Assembly: GCA_903231505.1 (NCBI GenBank)
Contig: CAFBRK010000015.1
Span: 62,001-126,000, forward strand
Length of the DNA: 64,000 bases
Direction: 5' to 3'
Source of the DNA: Olavius algarvensis associated proteobacterium Delta 3
Lineage (GTDB): Bacteria; Desulfobacterota; Desulfobacteria; Desulfobacterales; CAFBRK01
Below the pieces are notes generated by a model, which was given only the letters and a program-made list of their open reading frames with translations, was not told the DNA's origin and ran no database searches. Position numbers and translations under genes: made by a program. Positions 29,413-38,380 of this stretch are shown here, in pieces (the first letter of the stretch is position 1; each line of letters begins with the position of its first letter).

Positions 29413-29640
29413 CCGTTGGCCCGTAGGCCCGTTAGCCCGCAATAAATGCCTAAAATTTAAAATGCCTAAATTGCCTAAAATGGTGGAATCGCTCCGCTCT
29501 ATCCTTCAATCCAGAATCCAGCATCCAGAATCCAGAATCCAGCATCCAGCCTTTCGCGGCGAAGCTCCGAAGGAGCGAAGACCGGTCCCCAATACCCAGT
29601 ACCCAATACCGAATACCCAATACCCAGTACCCAATACCGA
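29411..29640 (+). repeat. Modular repeat tract 5
   Basis: GGCCCGTT units, the 75-bp TGCCTAAA module (about 29440-29515), ATCCAG units, a CGCGGCGAAGCTCCGAAGGAGCG insert, then ACCCAGT/ACCCAAT/ACCGAAT heptamers. It lies between converging aceK and mltG. Confidence 0.88.
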
Positions 29641-29645
29641 AAAGG

Positions 29646-30656
29646 CTATCGCCTTCTTCTCAGCTGGTACTTCCGAACGGCCTGGTTGTGGTCGGTGAAA
29701 TTGGTGGAAAATTGGTGGGTGCTATCCTTTTTGGAGACAAAATACAGATATTCCGTCTCAGCAGGGTAAAGCGCGGCGTTGAGTGCAGCCTCTCCAGGAT
29801 TGGCAATGGGGCCCGGCGGAAGCCCTTTTATTCGATACGTGTTGTACACCGTGTAGGTTCTGAGATGATCACGGGTCAAATTTCCGTTAAATTCCGTTAA
29901 CCCATAAATCACCGTGGGGTCGCTTTCCAGGCGCATCCGTTTCTTCAGCCGGTTGTGAAATACCGAAGAAATGAGATCCCTTTCCGAAGGCGCGCCTGTC
30001 TCCTTTTCGATGATGGAAGCCAGCGTCACGATGTGATGGACCGAAAACCCCAGTTCCTTGGCCCGCTTTCGCCAGTCCGGAACGAAGACGGACCGGAAAC
30101 GATCCACCATGGTATCAATGATTTTGTCGATGGCTTCGTCCTTTGGAAAATAATACGTGTCCGGAAACAGATACCCTTCAAAGCTCGGCCCCTCGATTCC
30201 CGCCTGCTGCACCCGGGCCCGGTCTTCCGCGGCGGCGAGAAACGCTGTTTCATCGGCAAGACCCGCCTCCTTCAGAATGGTAGCGATCTGAGCCAGATTG
30301 TACCCCTCGGGTATGGTAATCCGGTGCAGGCGAACTTTGCCGCTGACCAGAGTGTTCAAAATCGTTTCAGGGGTCATGGCCGGTGAAAGGGCATATTCCC
30401 CGGCCCGGATTTTTTTATCGAACCCTTTGATTTGTGCAAATCGGCCGAATTTGGTGCTGTCTGTAATGAGACCGGCCGATTGGAGCCGCCTGGCCACTTC
30501 GTGAAACCCTTTTCCGGGCGGAATGGAGACGATCTGCTCGTGGCTCCCCGGATCGGTCGGAGTTCGCGCATACGCATAGAGATCCATCAGAAAAGCGACA
30601 CCCGCGGCCGCAGCCACTAGAAGAACCAGGATTACGGTGATGAATATCAATCTCAC
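29646..30656 (-). CDS. mltG: Endolytic murein transglycosylase MltG
   Basis: 336 residues, YceG family. One N-terminal membrane helix (residues 3-27) is followed by a LysM-like region (IVSIPPGKGFHEVARRLQSAG) and the catalytic domain: SIIEKETGAPSERDLISSVFHNRL with the catalytic Glu, LESDPTVIYG, and the final YNTYRIKGLPPGPIANPG. It cuts nascent glycan strands. The C-terminus (QLRRRR) meets the repeat tract. Confidence 0.95.
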   Translation of the reverse strand: MRLIFITVILVLLVAAAAGVAFLMDLYAYARTPTDPGSHEQIVSIPPGKGFHEVARRLQSAGLITDSTKFGRFAQIKGFDKKIRAGEYALSPAMTPETILNTLVSGKVRLHRITIPEGYNLAQIATILKEAGLADETAFLAAAEDRARVQQAGIEGPSFEGYLFPDTYYFPKDEAIDKIIDTMVDRFRSVFVPDWRKRAKELGFSVHHIVTLASIIEKETGAPSERDLISSVFHNRLKKRMRLESDPTVIYGLTEFNGNLTRDHLRTYTVYNTYRIKGLPPGPIANPGEAALNAALYPAETEYLYFVSKKDSTHQFSTNFTDHNQAVRKYQLRRRR

Positions 30657-30709
30657 GAGCGTTTCATCTCCATGTGAAGATTACGTTGATGCCACCCCTA
30701 TCAGAAACG

Positions 30710-30750
30710 AACCCCCCCTCAGGCCAAAGCCGGCAATATGGGGGGTTTTT
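30710..30750. terminator. AACCCCCC / GGGGGGTT hairpin
   Basis: 8-bp GC stem with a 22-nt loop and TTTTT on the plus side. It lies between divergent genes, directly after the small minus-strand ORF at 30766, so it could end that transcript. Confidence 0.5.
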
Positions 30751-30765
30751 AACTCGTTTCGAATA

Positions 30766-30882
30766 TTATAATAAAGTCATTGCCTCCAAGTCAAACGGTT
30801 CCAGTGGAGGTCCACATTCAGGCCCATTTTCGACGACATCCACGGCTTGATTTTCACACACCGGTTGCTTATGTTCTATCAT
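30766..30882 (-). CDS. Possible 38-residue peptide, divergent to the radical SAM gene
   Basis: The ORF begins MIEHKQPVCENQAVDV and ends PPLEPFDLEAMTLL; it has two Cys and is strongly acidic. Codon choice looks reasonable and a hairpin follows, but the Shine-Dalgarno is weak. It begins only 46 bp from the radical SAM start on the other strand. It may be a small regulatory or substrate peptide, or chance. Confidence 0.3.
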   Translation of the reverse strand: MIEHKQPVCENQAVDVVENGPECGPPLEPFDLEAMTLL

Positions 30883-30928
30883 TATTTCTGAGCGACCCCG
30901 CAACCGATTCAAAATAACCTGAGCATAC

Positions 30929-32095
30929 GTGAACCAGTCCATACAAAACAGCCCGGCATATGCCGGATTCGAGCAGGGACCGATACGCCCACCGAGCGAA
31001 GCCCGCAGTTTGCTGATCCGGGTCACCCGGAATTGTCCGTGGAACCGCTGCACGTTTTGCCCGGTGTACAAGGGATCCAGATTTTCGATTCGGCCGGTCG
31101 AGCATGTCAAGCAAGACATCGATGGGGTATCCCATTGCGTGGACGCCATCCGGGAAGGCGCCGAAAAACACGGCAAGGTCCCCGGATTCAAATTGAAAAG
31201 CCTGTTCGGGTCTCTGTCCGCCAAGGATCCGGCCGCCTACCAGGCGGCGCTGCACTGGGCCGCTGGCGGCATGCGTTCGATCTTTCTTCAGGATGCCAAC
31301 AGCCTGATCATGAAGCCCGAAGACGTGATCGACATCCTTGGCTATCTCAAAGAAAAATTCCCATGGGTGGCGCGGGTTACCTCCTATGCCCGTTCTCACA
31401 CGATTTCCCGGATCAGCGATCCCCATCTTCGCCAAATGCGCGATGCCGGCCTGAACCGCATCCATATCGGACTCGAATCCGGTTCGGACGAGGTATTGAA
31501 ACTGGTTAAAAAAGGATCGAACAGTAACACCCACATCAAGGCGGGACTGAAAGTCAAGAAGGCCGGCATGGAGCTTTCAGAATATGTCATGCCGGGACTC
31601 GGCGGCCGCAGGCTGTCGTTTCAGCATGCTACGGATACTGCCGAGACGCTGAACCGGATCAATCCGGATTTTATCCGCTTGAGAACTCTGGCCATTCCGA
31701 ACCATGTGCCGTTGTCGGAAGCACACCGGAGTGGGGCATTCGAAAAATGTACGGATGTGGAGATGGCCGAAGAGATTTTAACATTTCTTCGGACCCTGGA
31801 AGGTATCACGAGCAGAATCGCGAGTGATCACATTTTGAATCTGTTCCAGGAAATTGACGGGACTCTTCCGGAAGACAAACCCCGGATGATGGCTGTGCTG
31901 GAGGAGTTTCTGGAAATGACTCCGGAAAAACAGATCCTTTACCAGATTGGCCGCCGCTTGGGATATTTTCAGAGTCTGGAGGATCTTGCTTCGCCCAGCC
32001 GCAGGGCCCGGGCCGAAAAAGTACGTCGAGAGCTGAATATCACACCGGATAATGTGGACCGGACGATAGAAGAACTCATGAAACGATTTATCTGA
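30929..32095 (+). CDS. Radical SAM protein with CX4CX2C motif
   Basis: 388 residues. The cluster motif is [10 protein letters not shown], with four residues between the first two cysteines instead of the usual three. It is followed by PVYKGSRF and core elements: [53 protein letters not shown]. The C-terminal 120 residues are helical. It appears to be a HemN/Elp3-like radical SAM core of unknown substrate. The next gene is icd (37 bp later), with no evident functional tie. Confidence 0.8.
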   Translation: MNQSIQNSPAYAGFEQGPIRPPSEARSLLIRVTRNCPWNRCTFCPVYKGSRFSIRPVEHVKQDIDGVSHCVDAIREGAEKHGKVPGFKLKSLFGSLSAKDPAAYQAALHWAAGGMRSIFLQDANSLIMKPEDVIDILGYLKEKFPWVARVTSYARSHTISRISDPHLRQMRDAGLNRIHIGLESGSDEVLKLVKKGSNSNTHIKAGLKVKKAGMELSEYVMPGLGGRRLSFQHATDTAETLNRINPDFIRLRTLAIPNHVPLSEAHRSGAFEKCTDVEMAEEILTFLRTLEGITSRIASDHILNLFQEIDGTLPEDKPRMMAVLEEFLEMTPEKQILYQIGRRLGYFQSLEDLASPSRRARAEKVRRELNITPDNVDRTIEELMKRFI

Positions 32096-32132
32096 TAGAC
32101 GTGAATGTCAGAGGGATGACAAGGAGACGGTT

Positions 32133-33356
32133 ATGACGGACATGCACGGTAGAATCGACTACACAGACCAGGGGGAGCTCATCGTGCCGCAACGGCCCGT
32201 GCTGCCGTTTATTGAAGGGGACGGCACAGGTCCGGACATTTGGAGAGCCGCGCGACGGGTTCTCGATGCAGCGGTAGAAAAAGTATACAACGGGAGCCGG
32301 AAGATTGAATGGCTGGAAGTCTATGCGGGTGAAAAAGCCTACAACAGGTCCGGAAGTTGGTTGCCCGACGAAACACTGGAGCAGATCAAGACCTACCGTG
32401 TCGCTATAAAAGGTCCGTTGACCACGCCCGTGGGCAAAGGATTTCGCAGCGTGAACGTCCGGCTGCGGCAGGATTTGGACTTGTATGCCTGTGTTCGGCC
32501 GGTCCGATATATCCCCGGCATTCCCAGCCCGATGAAGCACCCCGAGAATGTGGACATGGTGGTTTTCCGGGAGAACACCGAAGATGTTTATATGGGCCTG
32601 GAATGGGAGGCCGGTTCGCCCACGGCCCTGAAGATCATCGATCTGGTGAAATCCGAAGACAGCGCCGACATCCGACCCGATTCGGGGATCGGGCTGAAAC
32701 CGATCAGTGAATTCGGTACACGCCGGCTGGTGCGCATGGCCGTCACCTTTGCGTTGGCCCAGGGGCGCAAAAGCGTCACGCTGGTGCACAAGGGAAATAT
32801 TATGAAGTTCACAGAGGGTGCCTTTCGAAACTGGGGCTACCGCCTGGCCGAAGAAGAGTTCGGCGATAGTGTGATCACCGAAGATGCCGTCTACAGCGAC
32901 CATGAAGGCAAGGTCCCGGCCGGAAAGGTATTGATCAAAGATCGGATTGCCGATGCCATGTTCCAGCAGATCCTGCTGCGGCCCGCAGAATATGACGTAC
33001 TGGCGATGCCCAATTTGAACGGTGATTATATGTCCGATGCCCTGGCCGCCACGGTCGGTGGGCTCGGCATGGCACCCGGTGCGAATATCGGAGACGGCTA
33101 TGCAGTGTTCGAAGCCACCCACGGGACCGCTCCAAAATATGCCGGCCTTGACAAAGTGAATCCAGGATCCCTGATTCTATCCGGCGCCATGATGTTGGAC
33201 CACCTGGATTGGCATGAGGCCGCCCTAACCGTCCGGAATAGTCTGATGTCTACCATTGCCGCAAAAACCGTCACCTATGACCTGGCCCGGCAAATGGAAG
33301 GAGCGACAGAAGTGGCGTGTTCGGAGTTTGCAGAGGCCATGGTCAAGCACATGTAG
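32133..33356 (+). CDS. icd: NADP-dependent isocitrate dehydrogenase
   Basis: 407 residues. [19 protein letters not shown], the substrate loop [56 protein letters not shown] and [20 protein letters not shown] are the type I Icd signatures. Ser106 in [10 protein letters not shown] aligns with the serine that AceK phosphorylates in E. coli, and aceK is 3 kb away, so AceK control is likely. It is followed by acnA and kor genes, a TCA block. Confidence 0.96.
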   Translation: MTDMHGRIDYTDQGELIVPQRPVLPFIEGDGTGPDIWRAARRVLDAAVEKVYNGSRKIEWLEVYAGEKAYNRSGSWLPDETLEQIKTYRVAIKGPLTTPVGKGFRSVNVRLRQDLDLYACVRPVRYIPGIPSPMKHPENVDMVVFRENTEDVYMGLEWEAGSPTALKIIDLVKSEDSADIRPDSGIGLKPISEFGTRRLVRMAVTFALAQGRKSVTLVHKGNIMKFTEGAFRNWGYRLAEEEFGDSVITEDAVYSDHEGKVPAGKVLIKDRIADAMFQQILLRPAEYDVLAMPNLNGDYMSDALAATVGGLGMAPGANIGDGYAVFEATHGTAPKYAGLDKVNPGSLILSGAMMLDHLDWHEAALTVRNSLMSTIAAKTVTYDLARQMEGATEVACSEFAEAMVKHM

Positions 33357-33437
33357 ATATGATTTAAGGTTCTTCTCCATTAGTTGTAGTTTTTGATGAC
33401 AAACTGCTGTTTATCGCTCTTGTGTCGATGTGAACAT

Positions 33438-33475
33438 AGAGGGTTCAAGGGGTCAAGGATTCAAGGATCCAAGTG
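33438..33475 (+). repeat. GGTTCAAG/GGATTCAAG repeat tract
   Basis: Units of 7-9 bp (GGGTTCAAG, GGGTCAAG, GATTCAAG, GATCCAAG) lead directly into the four-helix-bundle remnant. Same unit family, opposite orientation, at 46385-46560 and 3731. Confidence 0.7.
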
Positions 33476-33477
33476 AA

Positions 33478-33543
33478 ATGATAAAGAAATATAAAGGGTT
33501 GAACGTCTGGCAAAGGTCATTCCGACTCTGCCGAAAAATATAA
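33478..33543 (+). pseudogene. 5' remnant of a four-helix-bundle (23S rRNA intervening-sequence) protein
   Basis: The reading frame MIKKYKGLNVWQRSFRLCRK then stops after 21 codons. The start matches the N-terminus of the S23/four-helix-bundle family (YKxLxVWQxSxxL). The rest of the gene is gone; the following bases are unrelated. Confidence 0.65.
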
Positions 33544-33616
33544 GGATAGAAAAGTTAGCCCGCCACAATATAGGCGGATCAACCTTTCAATAAACTAAGC
33601 GACATCGTCGCGTTTC

Positions 33617-33639
33617 ATAAAATCGGTATACGATTTTAT
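33617..33639 (+). promoter_or_regulatory. Hairpin just upstream of the acnA Shine-Dalgarno
   Basis: Perfect 9-bp stem ATAAAATCG / CGATTTTAT with loop GTATA, 10 bp before the ATG and adjoining GGGGG. The same stem with loop TTGCA follows tRNA-His at 46734. It could affect acnA translation, or be a mobile short palindrome. Confidence 0.4.
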
Positions 33640-33649
33640 TGGGGGTATT

Positions 33650-36391
33650 ATGGATAAAAAAGAGTTTGCCCGGCAGGTGGATGTCAACGGACAGAAATAT
33701 ACCATCTACGACATCCGGCGGCTCGAGGAGAAGGGATTGGCCGATATCGGCCGGCTGCCCTTTTCCATTCGTATCCTTGTGGAAAATCTGCTCCGTAAGA
33801 TGGATGGCAGGATCGTGCGGGAAGAAGACATGCTGAACATTGCCCGATGGCAGAAAGCTTATGAGGAACCGGTAGAAATCCCTTATCACCCGGCACGTGT
33901 GCTGATGCAGGATTTCACGGGGGTGCCGGCCGTGGTGGATCTGGCGTCCATGCGGGATGCGATGAAAACTCTGGGCGGGGATCCCAATAAGGTCAATCCT
34001 CAGATCCCGGTCGATCTGGTGGTGGACCATTCGGTGCAGGTGGATTACTACGGCACGGCCGACGCCCTGACCCAAAATGTTGGAAAGGAGTACGACCGGA
34101 ATGGTGAACGGTACACGCTGTTGAAGTGGGCCCAGAAGAGTTTTGACAACTTCCGCGTCGTCCCTCCGAACTCCGGTATCTGCCACCAGGTCAATCTGGA
34201 ATATTTGGGGCAGGTGATCCTCGATCAGGAAATCGATGGCGTACCCACGGCCTTTCCCGACACCCTGGTCGGTACCGATTCCCACACCACGATGATCAAC
34301 GGTATCGGCGTCATGGGATGGGGGGTCGGCGGTATAGAAGCCGAAGCCGTCATGCTGGGCCAGCCGTACTACATGTCAATTCCCGAGGTCATCGGATTGA
34401 AAATGACCGGAACCTTGAGAGAGGGAGTGACGGCCACCGATTTGGTACTGACGGTCACCGAGCTTCTCCGGCAATACAATGTCGTGGAAAAATTCGTTGA
34501 ATTTTTCGGGCCGGGCATGAAACAGCTGGGCGTTCCGGACCGGGCCACCATTGCCAATATGTCTCCGGAGTATGGCGCTACCATGGGATTTTTCCCGGTA
34601 GATGAAAAGACGGTGGACTATTTGAGAACGACCAACCGTGAATCGGCCGCCGCCAAGGTAGAGACCTGCGCGCGGGAACTGGACCTGTTCTATACCGGGG
34701 ACACGGATCCGGAGTACTCTCAGGTTTTGGAGCTCGATCTTTCTTCGGTGTCTCCCTCCCTGGCCGGCCCGGCCCGGCCCCAGGATCGCGCAGCCCTGGT
34801 GGAACTCAAAACGAAATTTGCCGAAGTACTCGGCTGCGAATACGACCGGGATGCAGACGTCACGCACATGTCTCAGTTCATCGACGAATCCGGCAGCCAA
34901 ACGGTGCGGGCGGCCCATTGCAAACCGGTCAGCCAGAGGGAAGTTCCGATCCTTCTGAACGGTAAAGAAGAGAAAATCGGTGACGGCAGCATCGTGATCG
35001 CAGCGATCACCTCCTGTACCAACACGTCGAATCCCTATGTCATGTTGGGCGCCGGGCTGGTCGCAAAAAATGCCGTCAAGTACGGTCTTCGGGTTCCGTT
35101 CTATGTCAAGACATCCCTGGCCCCGGGATCCAAGGTGGTCATGGACTACCTGGAAAATTCCGCCTTAATCCCCTACCTGGAAGCGGTTGGCTTTCATCTG
35201 GCCGGGTTCGGCTGTACCACTTGCATTGGAAACAGCGGCCCCCTTAAGCCGGAAATTGAGCAGGTCATTGCGGAGAACGATCTGACGGTGGCATCGATTC
35301 TTTCGGGAAACCGCAACTTCGAGGCACGGATCCACCAGGCGATAAAGGCCAATTACCTGGCATCTCCCATGTTGGTTGTCTCGTTTGCCCTGGCGGGAAG
35401 AATCGATATCGATCTCACGTTCGAGCCGGTCGGCCATACGCCCAACGGCCGACCGGTGTACTTGGAAGATATCTGGCCGAGCTATGCGCAGATCGATGAA
35501 CTGGCCCGAAAATGCGTCAAGAAAGAATTCTACGCAACCGAATATGGCCGAATTTTCGACGGTGACGAATTCTGGCGGTCACTGCCGGACATCGAAAGCA
35601 CAACTTTTGCCTGGGATCCGGAATCCACCTACATCAAGAATCCCCCCTACTTCGATGGTTTCTCCCTGGAAACGGAGGCGCCGGTGGACTTTGGCGGTGG
35701 CCGTGCCCTGCTTCTCGTTGGCGATTCGGTCACCACCGACCACATTTCCCCGGCCGGAGCCATCCCGGAGGCGTACCCGGCCGGTCAATATCTCGTGGAC
35801 AACGGCGTGGCGGAATCTGATTTCAATTCCTACGGCTCCAGAAGAGGCAATCACGAGGTAATGATGCGCGGCACCTTCGGCAACATCCGGATCAAGAATC
35901 ACCTCGTAGCCCCGAAAGAGGGCAGTTACACCGTAACGTTTCCCGAAACCGAAGAAAAATTCATCTACGATGCGGCGATGGGATACGCCGAAAAGAGCGT
36001 CCCTCTGGTGGTGCTGGGTGGCAGGGAATACGGTACCGGTTCGTCCAGGGACTGGGCGGCCAAAGGCACCAACCTCCTGGGAATCCGTGCTGTCATTGCG
36101 GAGTCCTTCGAGCGGATCCACCGGAGCAATCTGGTCGGCATGGGCGTACTGCCGCTTGTTTTCAAGTCGGGCGAGTCCTGGAAAACACACGGTCTCGATG
36201 GTTCGGAATCCTACAGTATATCCGGTATCGAAAACATGGAACCCCGAAAAAGCCTCCGGGTTACAGCCGTCAAGAGCGACGGCAGCGAGGCGGCGTTCGA
36301 TGCCATCGTCCGGCTCGATACGGTGGTCGATGTGGACTATTTCCTCAATGGGGGTATCCTGCCCTACGTACTGCGAAAATTGATGAAATAA
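33650..36391 (+). CDS. acnA: Aconitate hydratase A
   Basis: 913 residues, AcnA/IRP type. VVDHSVQVDYYG, VGTDSHTTMINGIGVMGWGVGGIEAEAV, then the three 4Fe-4S cysteines in SCTNTSNPYVM and GFGCTTCIGNSGPL, and the swivel domain with VTTDHISPAGAI, FNSYGSRRGNHEVM and GREYGTGSSRDWAAKG. It isomerises citrate and isocitrate. It sits between icd and korDABC, all on the plus strand. Confidence 0.97.
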   Translation: MDKKEFARQVDVNGQKYTIYDIRRLEEKGLADIGRLPFSIRILVENLLRKMDGRIVREEDMLNIARWQKAYEEPVEIPYHPARVLMQDFTGVPAVVDLASMRDAMKTLGGDPNKVNPQIPVDLVVDHSVQVDYYGTADALTQNVGKEYDRNGERYTLLKWAQKSFDNFRVVPPNSGICHQVNLEYLGQVILDQEIDGVPTAFPDTLVGTDSHTTMINGIGVMGWGVGGIEAEAVMLGQPYYMSIPEVIGLKMTGTLREGVTATDLVLTVTELLRQYNVVEKFVEFFGPGMKQLGVPDRATIANMSPEYGATMGFFPVDEKTVDYLRTTNRESAAAKVETCARELDLFYTGDTDPEYSQVLELDLSSVSPSLAGPARPQDRAALVELKTKFAEVLGCEYDRDADVTHMSQFIDESGSQTVRAAHCKPVSQREVPILLNGKEEKIGDGSIVIAAITSCTNTSNPYVMLGAGLVAKNAVKYGLRVPFYVKTSLAPGSKVVMDYLENSALIPYLEAVGFHLAGFGCTTCIGNSGPLKPEIEQVIAENDLTVASILSGNRNFEARIHQAIKANYLASPMLVVSFALAGRIDIDLTFEPVGHTPNGRPVYLEDIWPSYAQIDELARKCVKKEFYATEYGRIFDGDEFWRSLPDIESTTFAWDPESTYIKNPPYFDGFSLETEAPVDFGGGRALLLVGDSVTTDHISPAGAIPEAYPAGQYLVDNGVAESDFNSYGSRRGNHEVMMRGTFGNIRIKNHLVAPKEGSYTVTFPETEEKFIYDAAMGYAEKSVPLVVLGGREYGTGSSRDWAAKGTNLLGIRAVIAESFERIHRSNLVGMGVLPLVFKSGESWKTHGLDGSESYSISGIENMEPRKSLRVTAVKSDGSEAAFDAIVRLDTVVDVDYFLNGGILPYVLRKLMK

Positions 36392-36467
36392 AATTGGATC
36401 ATTCGTTCGTTGGGTTTGGTGTTTGGTTTACGGGATCCAGCGTCGCGAGAAAAAAGATGATTGCTGA

Positions 36468-36800
36468 CTCAGCTGAAAGTTCAAAGCTGAAAGAGTAATG
36501 AAGTTGAAAGCTGAAAGCTGAAAGGATACAGAAGGTCCAGGGTTCAAGGCTGGCCCGCCTCTGGCGGGCTGAACTAGCGATGCAGGATACAACGACGATA
36601 GAATGATATTATGTTACCCGGCATCGTGTTAGCGCGACGCCGTTAGCCATCAAGCGCCTGAAACAACTGTCAGAATTCCGTTCCGGTGTTTAAATTGTAG
36701 ACGCAATTGAAAGTTGCGGAGTCATCGGTATCGGAATCGGGTTCGGAATCGGTATCGACTTCGAAGTTGCCCATTCTGTCTCGATTCCGATACCGAATTC
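36468..36800. repeat. Modular repeat tract in the acnA-kor gap
   Basis: 36468-36572 has AAAGCTG units (reverse orientation), the CTGATACAGAA-like linker and a TGGCCCGCCTCTGGCGGGC inverted insert. 36715-36800 has a separate run of ATCGGT/ATCGGA hexamers. The whole 557-bp gap otherwise shows no gene. Confidence 0.7.
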
Positions 36801-36870
36801 ACTATCCACACGTCAATCCATCCTTTTTTTCAGCCCGTAATTAGTTTATACCATCAGGAGTCTTGCGGCT

Positions 36871-36899
36871 TGACATCGGCAAGCATAACCCATACAGCA
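36871..36899 (+). promoter_or_regulatory. Candidate sigma-70 promoter of kor genes
   Basis: TTGACA (36871-36876), 17-bp spacer, TACAGC (36894-36899), 50 bp upstream of the korD ATG. Confidence 0.45.
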
Positions 36900-36948
36900 C
36901 TCTTAAAACTTACCGACAATCATCACAACCTGCGTGAGGTCTCTTCAT

Positions 36949-37152
36949 ATGGCAAAACCCAAGCTGAAACAGCATGTTATCAACCGCGAATGGTGCAAGG
37001 GATGCGGTATCTGTGCGCACTTTTGTCCGAAGGATGTGCTCGAAATGGATGAAAAGGACAAAGCCGTCGTCAAACGGCCAGAGGACTGCATATGCTGTAA
37101 ACTCTGCGAGATCCGGTGCCCGGATCTGGCCTTGGACGTGGAAACCGAATAG
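36949..37152 (+). CDS. korD: 2-oxoacid:ferredoxin oxidoreductase delta subunit (2x[4Fe-4S])
   Basis: 67 residues from MAKPKLKQHV; GAGG about 9 nt upstream supports this ATG over the GTG at 36934. Two ferredoxin motifs: CKGCGICAHFCP and CICCKLCEIRCPD. It carries electrons from the oxoacid dehydrogenating subunits. First of four kor genes, 9 bp before korA. Confidence 0.9.
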   Translation: MAKPKLKQHVINREWCKGCGICAHFCPKDVLEMDEKDKAVVKRPEDCICCKLCEIRCPDLALDVETE

Positions 37153-37161
37153 GGCAATACA

Positions 37162-38310
37162 ATGGAACAACGGATTAAATTTTTACAGGGAAACGAGGCC
37201 TGTGTGGAAGGGGCGCTCTATGCCGGCCTGAACTTCTTTGCCGGGTACCCCATTACACCTTCGACGGAAATCGCCGAGAACCTTTCTGCACGTCTCCCGC
37301 AACAGGGCGGCAAGTTCATCCAGATGGAAGATGAGATCGCCTCCATGTGTGCCATCATCGGTGCCTCGTTGACCGGCAACAAGGTGATGACGGCAACCAG
37401 CGGGCCGGGATTCTCCCTCAAACAGGAAGCCCTCGGATATGCGGTAATGGCGGAAATCCCCTGCGTGGTGGTCAACGTTCAGCGGGGCGGCCCGTCCACC
37501 GGCAATCCCACCCACGTCAGCCAGGGGGATGTCATGCAGGCCCGCTGGGGGCGCCATGGCGACCAGGCCATCGTAGTCCTCACCGCCTCGAATAACCAGG
37601 ACGTATTTGGAATGACCGTGGAGGCATTTAACATCGCCGAAACCTATCGGACTCCGGTGGTCCTCCTGCTGGACGAAGCGGTCGGACACATGCGCGAAAA
37701 ACTGGTCATCCCTGCGGCCGGAGATATTCCCCTGGTAGAGCGGCTCAAGACAGCCCTTAAAGAGGGAATTGATTACCACCCGTACCTTCCCCGGGAGGAC
37801 GGGCGGCTTCCCATGTCCGACTTCGGCGGGGTCCACCGCTACAACGTGACCGGTCTGTTTCATGACATGTGGGGATTTCCATCCAACAATCCCGGGGTGG
37901 TGCATGGACTGCTTCGCCACCTGGTCGATAAAATCAACAATAACGCGAATCAAATGGCGCGTTACAAAGAATACTACCTTGACGATGCCGACCGGATCCT
38001 GATCTCCTACGGGTCGTCTGCCAGGTCCGCCCTTCATGTGGTCGAGAACCGGAGACCGAGAGGCGAGCGGCTCGGCCTGCTGGAGTTGCAGACAATATGG
38101 CCGTTTCCGGATCATATCGTGCGGGACAAGTGCAAGGATGCCGATTCGGTCATCGTGGTGGAAATGAACATGGGGCAGGTCATGCAAATGGTCAAGAATG
38201 CGGTGGATAATCCCAAGAAGGTATTTCTGGCCAACCGAATCGACGGCCAGCTGGTTACGCCGACCGACATTCGGAATATACTGAGGCTCATCCAGGGGCA
38301 AGGCGTGTAG
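37162..38310 (+). CDS. korA: 2-oxoacid:ferredoxin oxidoreductase alpha subunit
   Basis: 382 residues, PFOR-type pyrimidine-binding and transketolase-C domains. FLQGNEACVEGALYAGLNFFAGYPITPSTEIAE, MEDEIASM, TATSGPGFSL, RGGPSTGNPTHVSQGDV are diagnostic of the KorA/VorB group. Gene order D-A-B-C and the neighbouring icd and acnA favour 2-oxoglutarate as substrate, but related enzymes use branched-chain 2-oxoacids. Confidence 0.92.
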   Translation: MEQRIKFLQGNEACVEGALYAGLNFFAGYPITPSTEIAENLSARLPQQGGKFIQMEDEIASMCAIIGASLTGNKVMTATSGPGFSLKQEALGYAVMAEIPCVVVNVQRGGPSTGNPTHVSQGDVMQARWGRHGDQAIVVLTASNNQDVFGMTVEAFNIAETYRTPVVLLLDEAVGHMREKLVIPAAGDIPLVERLKTALKEGIDYHPYLPREDGRLPMSDFGGVHRYNVTGLFHDMWGFPSNNPGVVHGLLRHLVDKINNNANQMARYKEYYLDDADRILISYGSSARSALHVVENRRPRGERLGLLELQTIWPFPDHIVRDKCKDADSVIVVEMNMGQVMQMVKNAVDNPKKVFLANRIDGQLVTPTDIRNILRLIQGQGV

Positions 38311-38313
38311 AAG

Positions 38314-38357
38314 GGTTTGCCCGTTAGCCGGTTGGCCCGTTAGCCGGTTGGCCGGTA
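38314..38357 (+). repeat. Repeat units between korA and korB
   Basis: TTTGCCCGTTAGCCGG and TTGGCCCGTTAGCCGG units, five octamers in all, end directly before the korB Shine-Dalgarno (GGAA). Confidence 0.8.
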
Positions 38358-38380
38358 AATACAAAAAAGGAATTTGAAAG

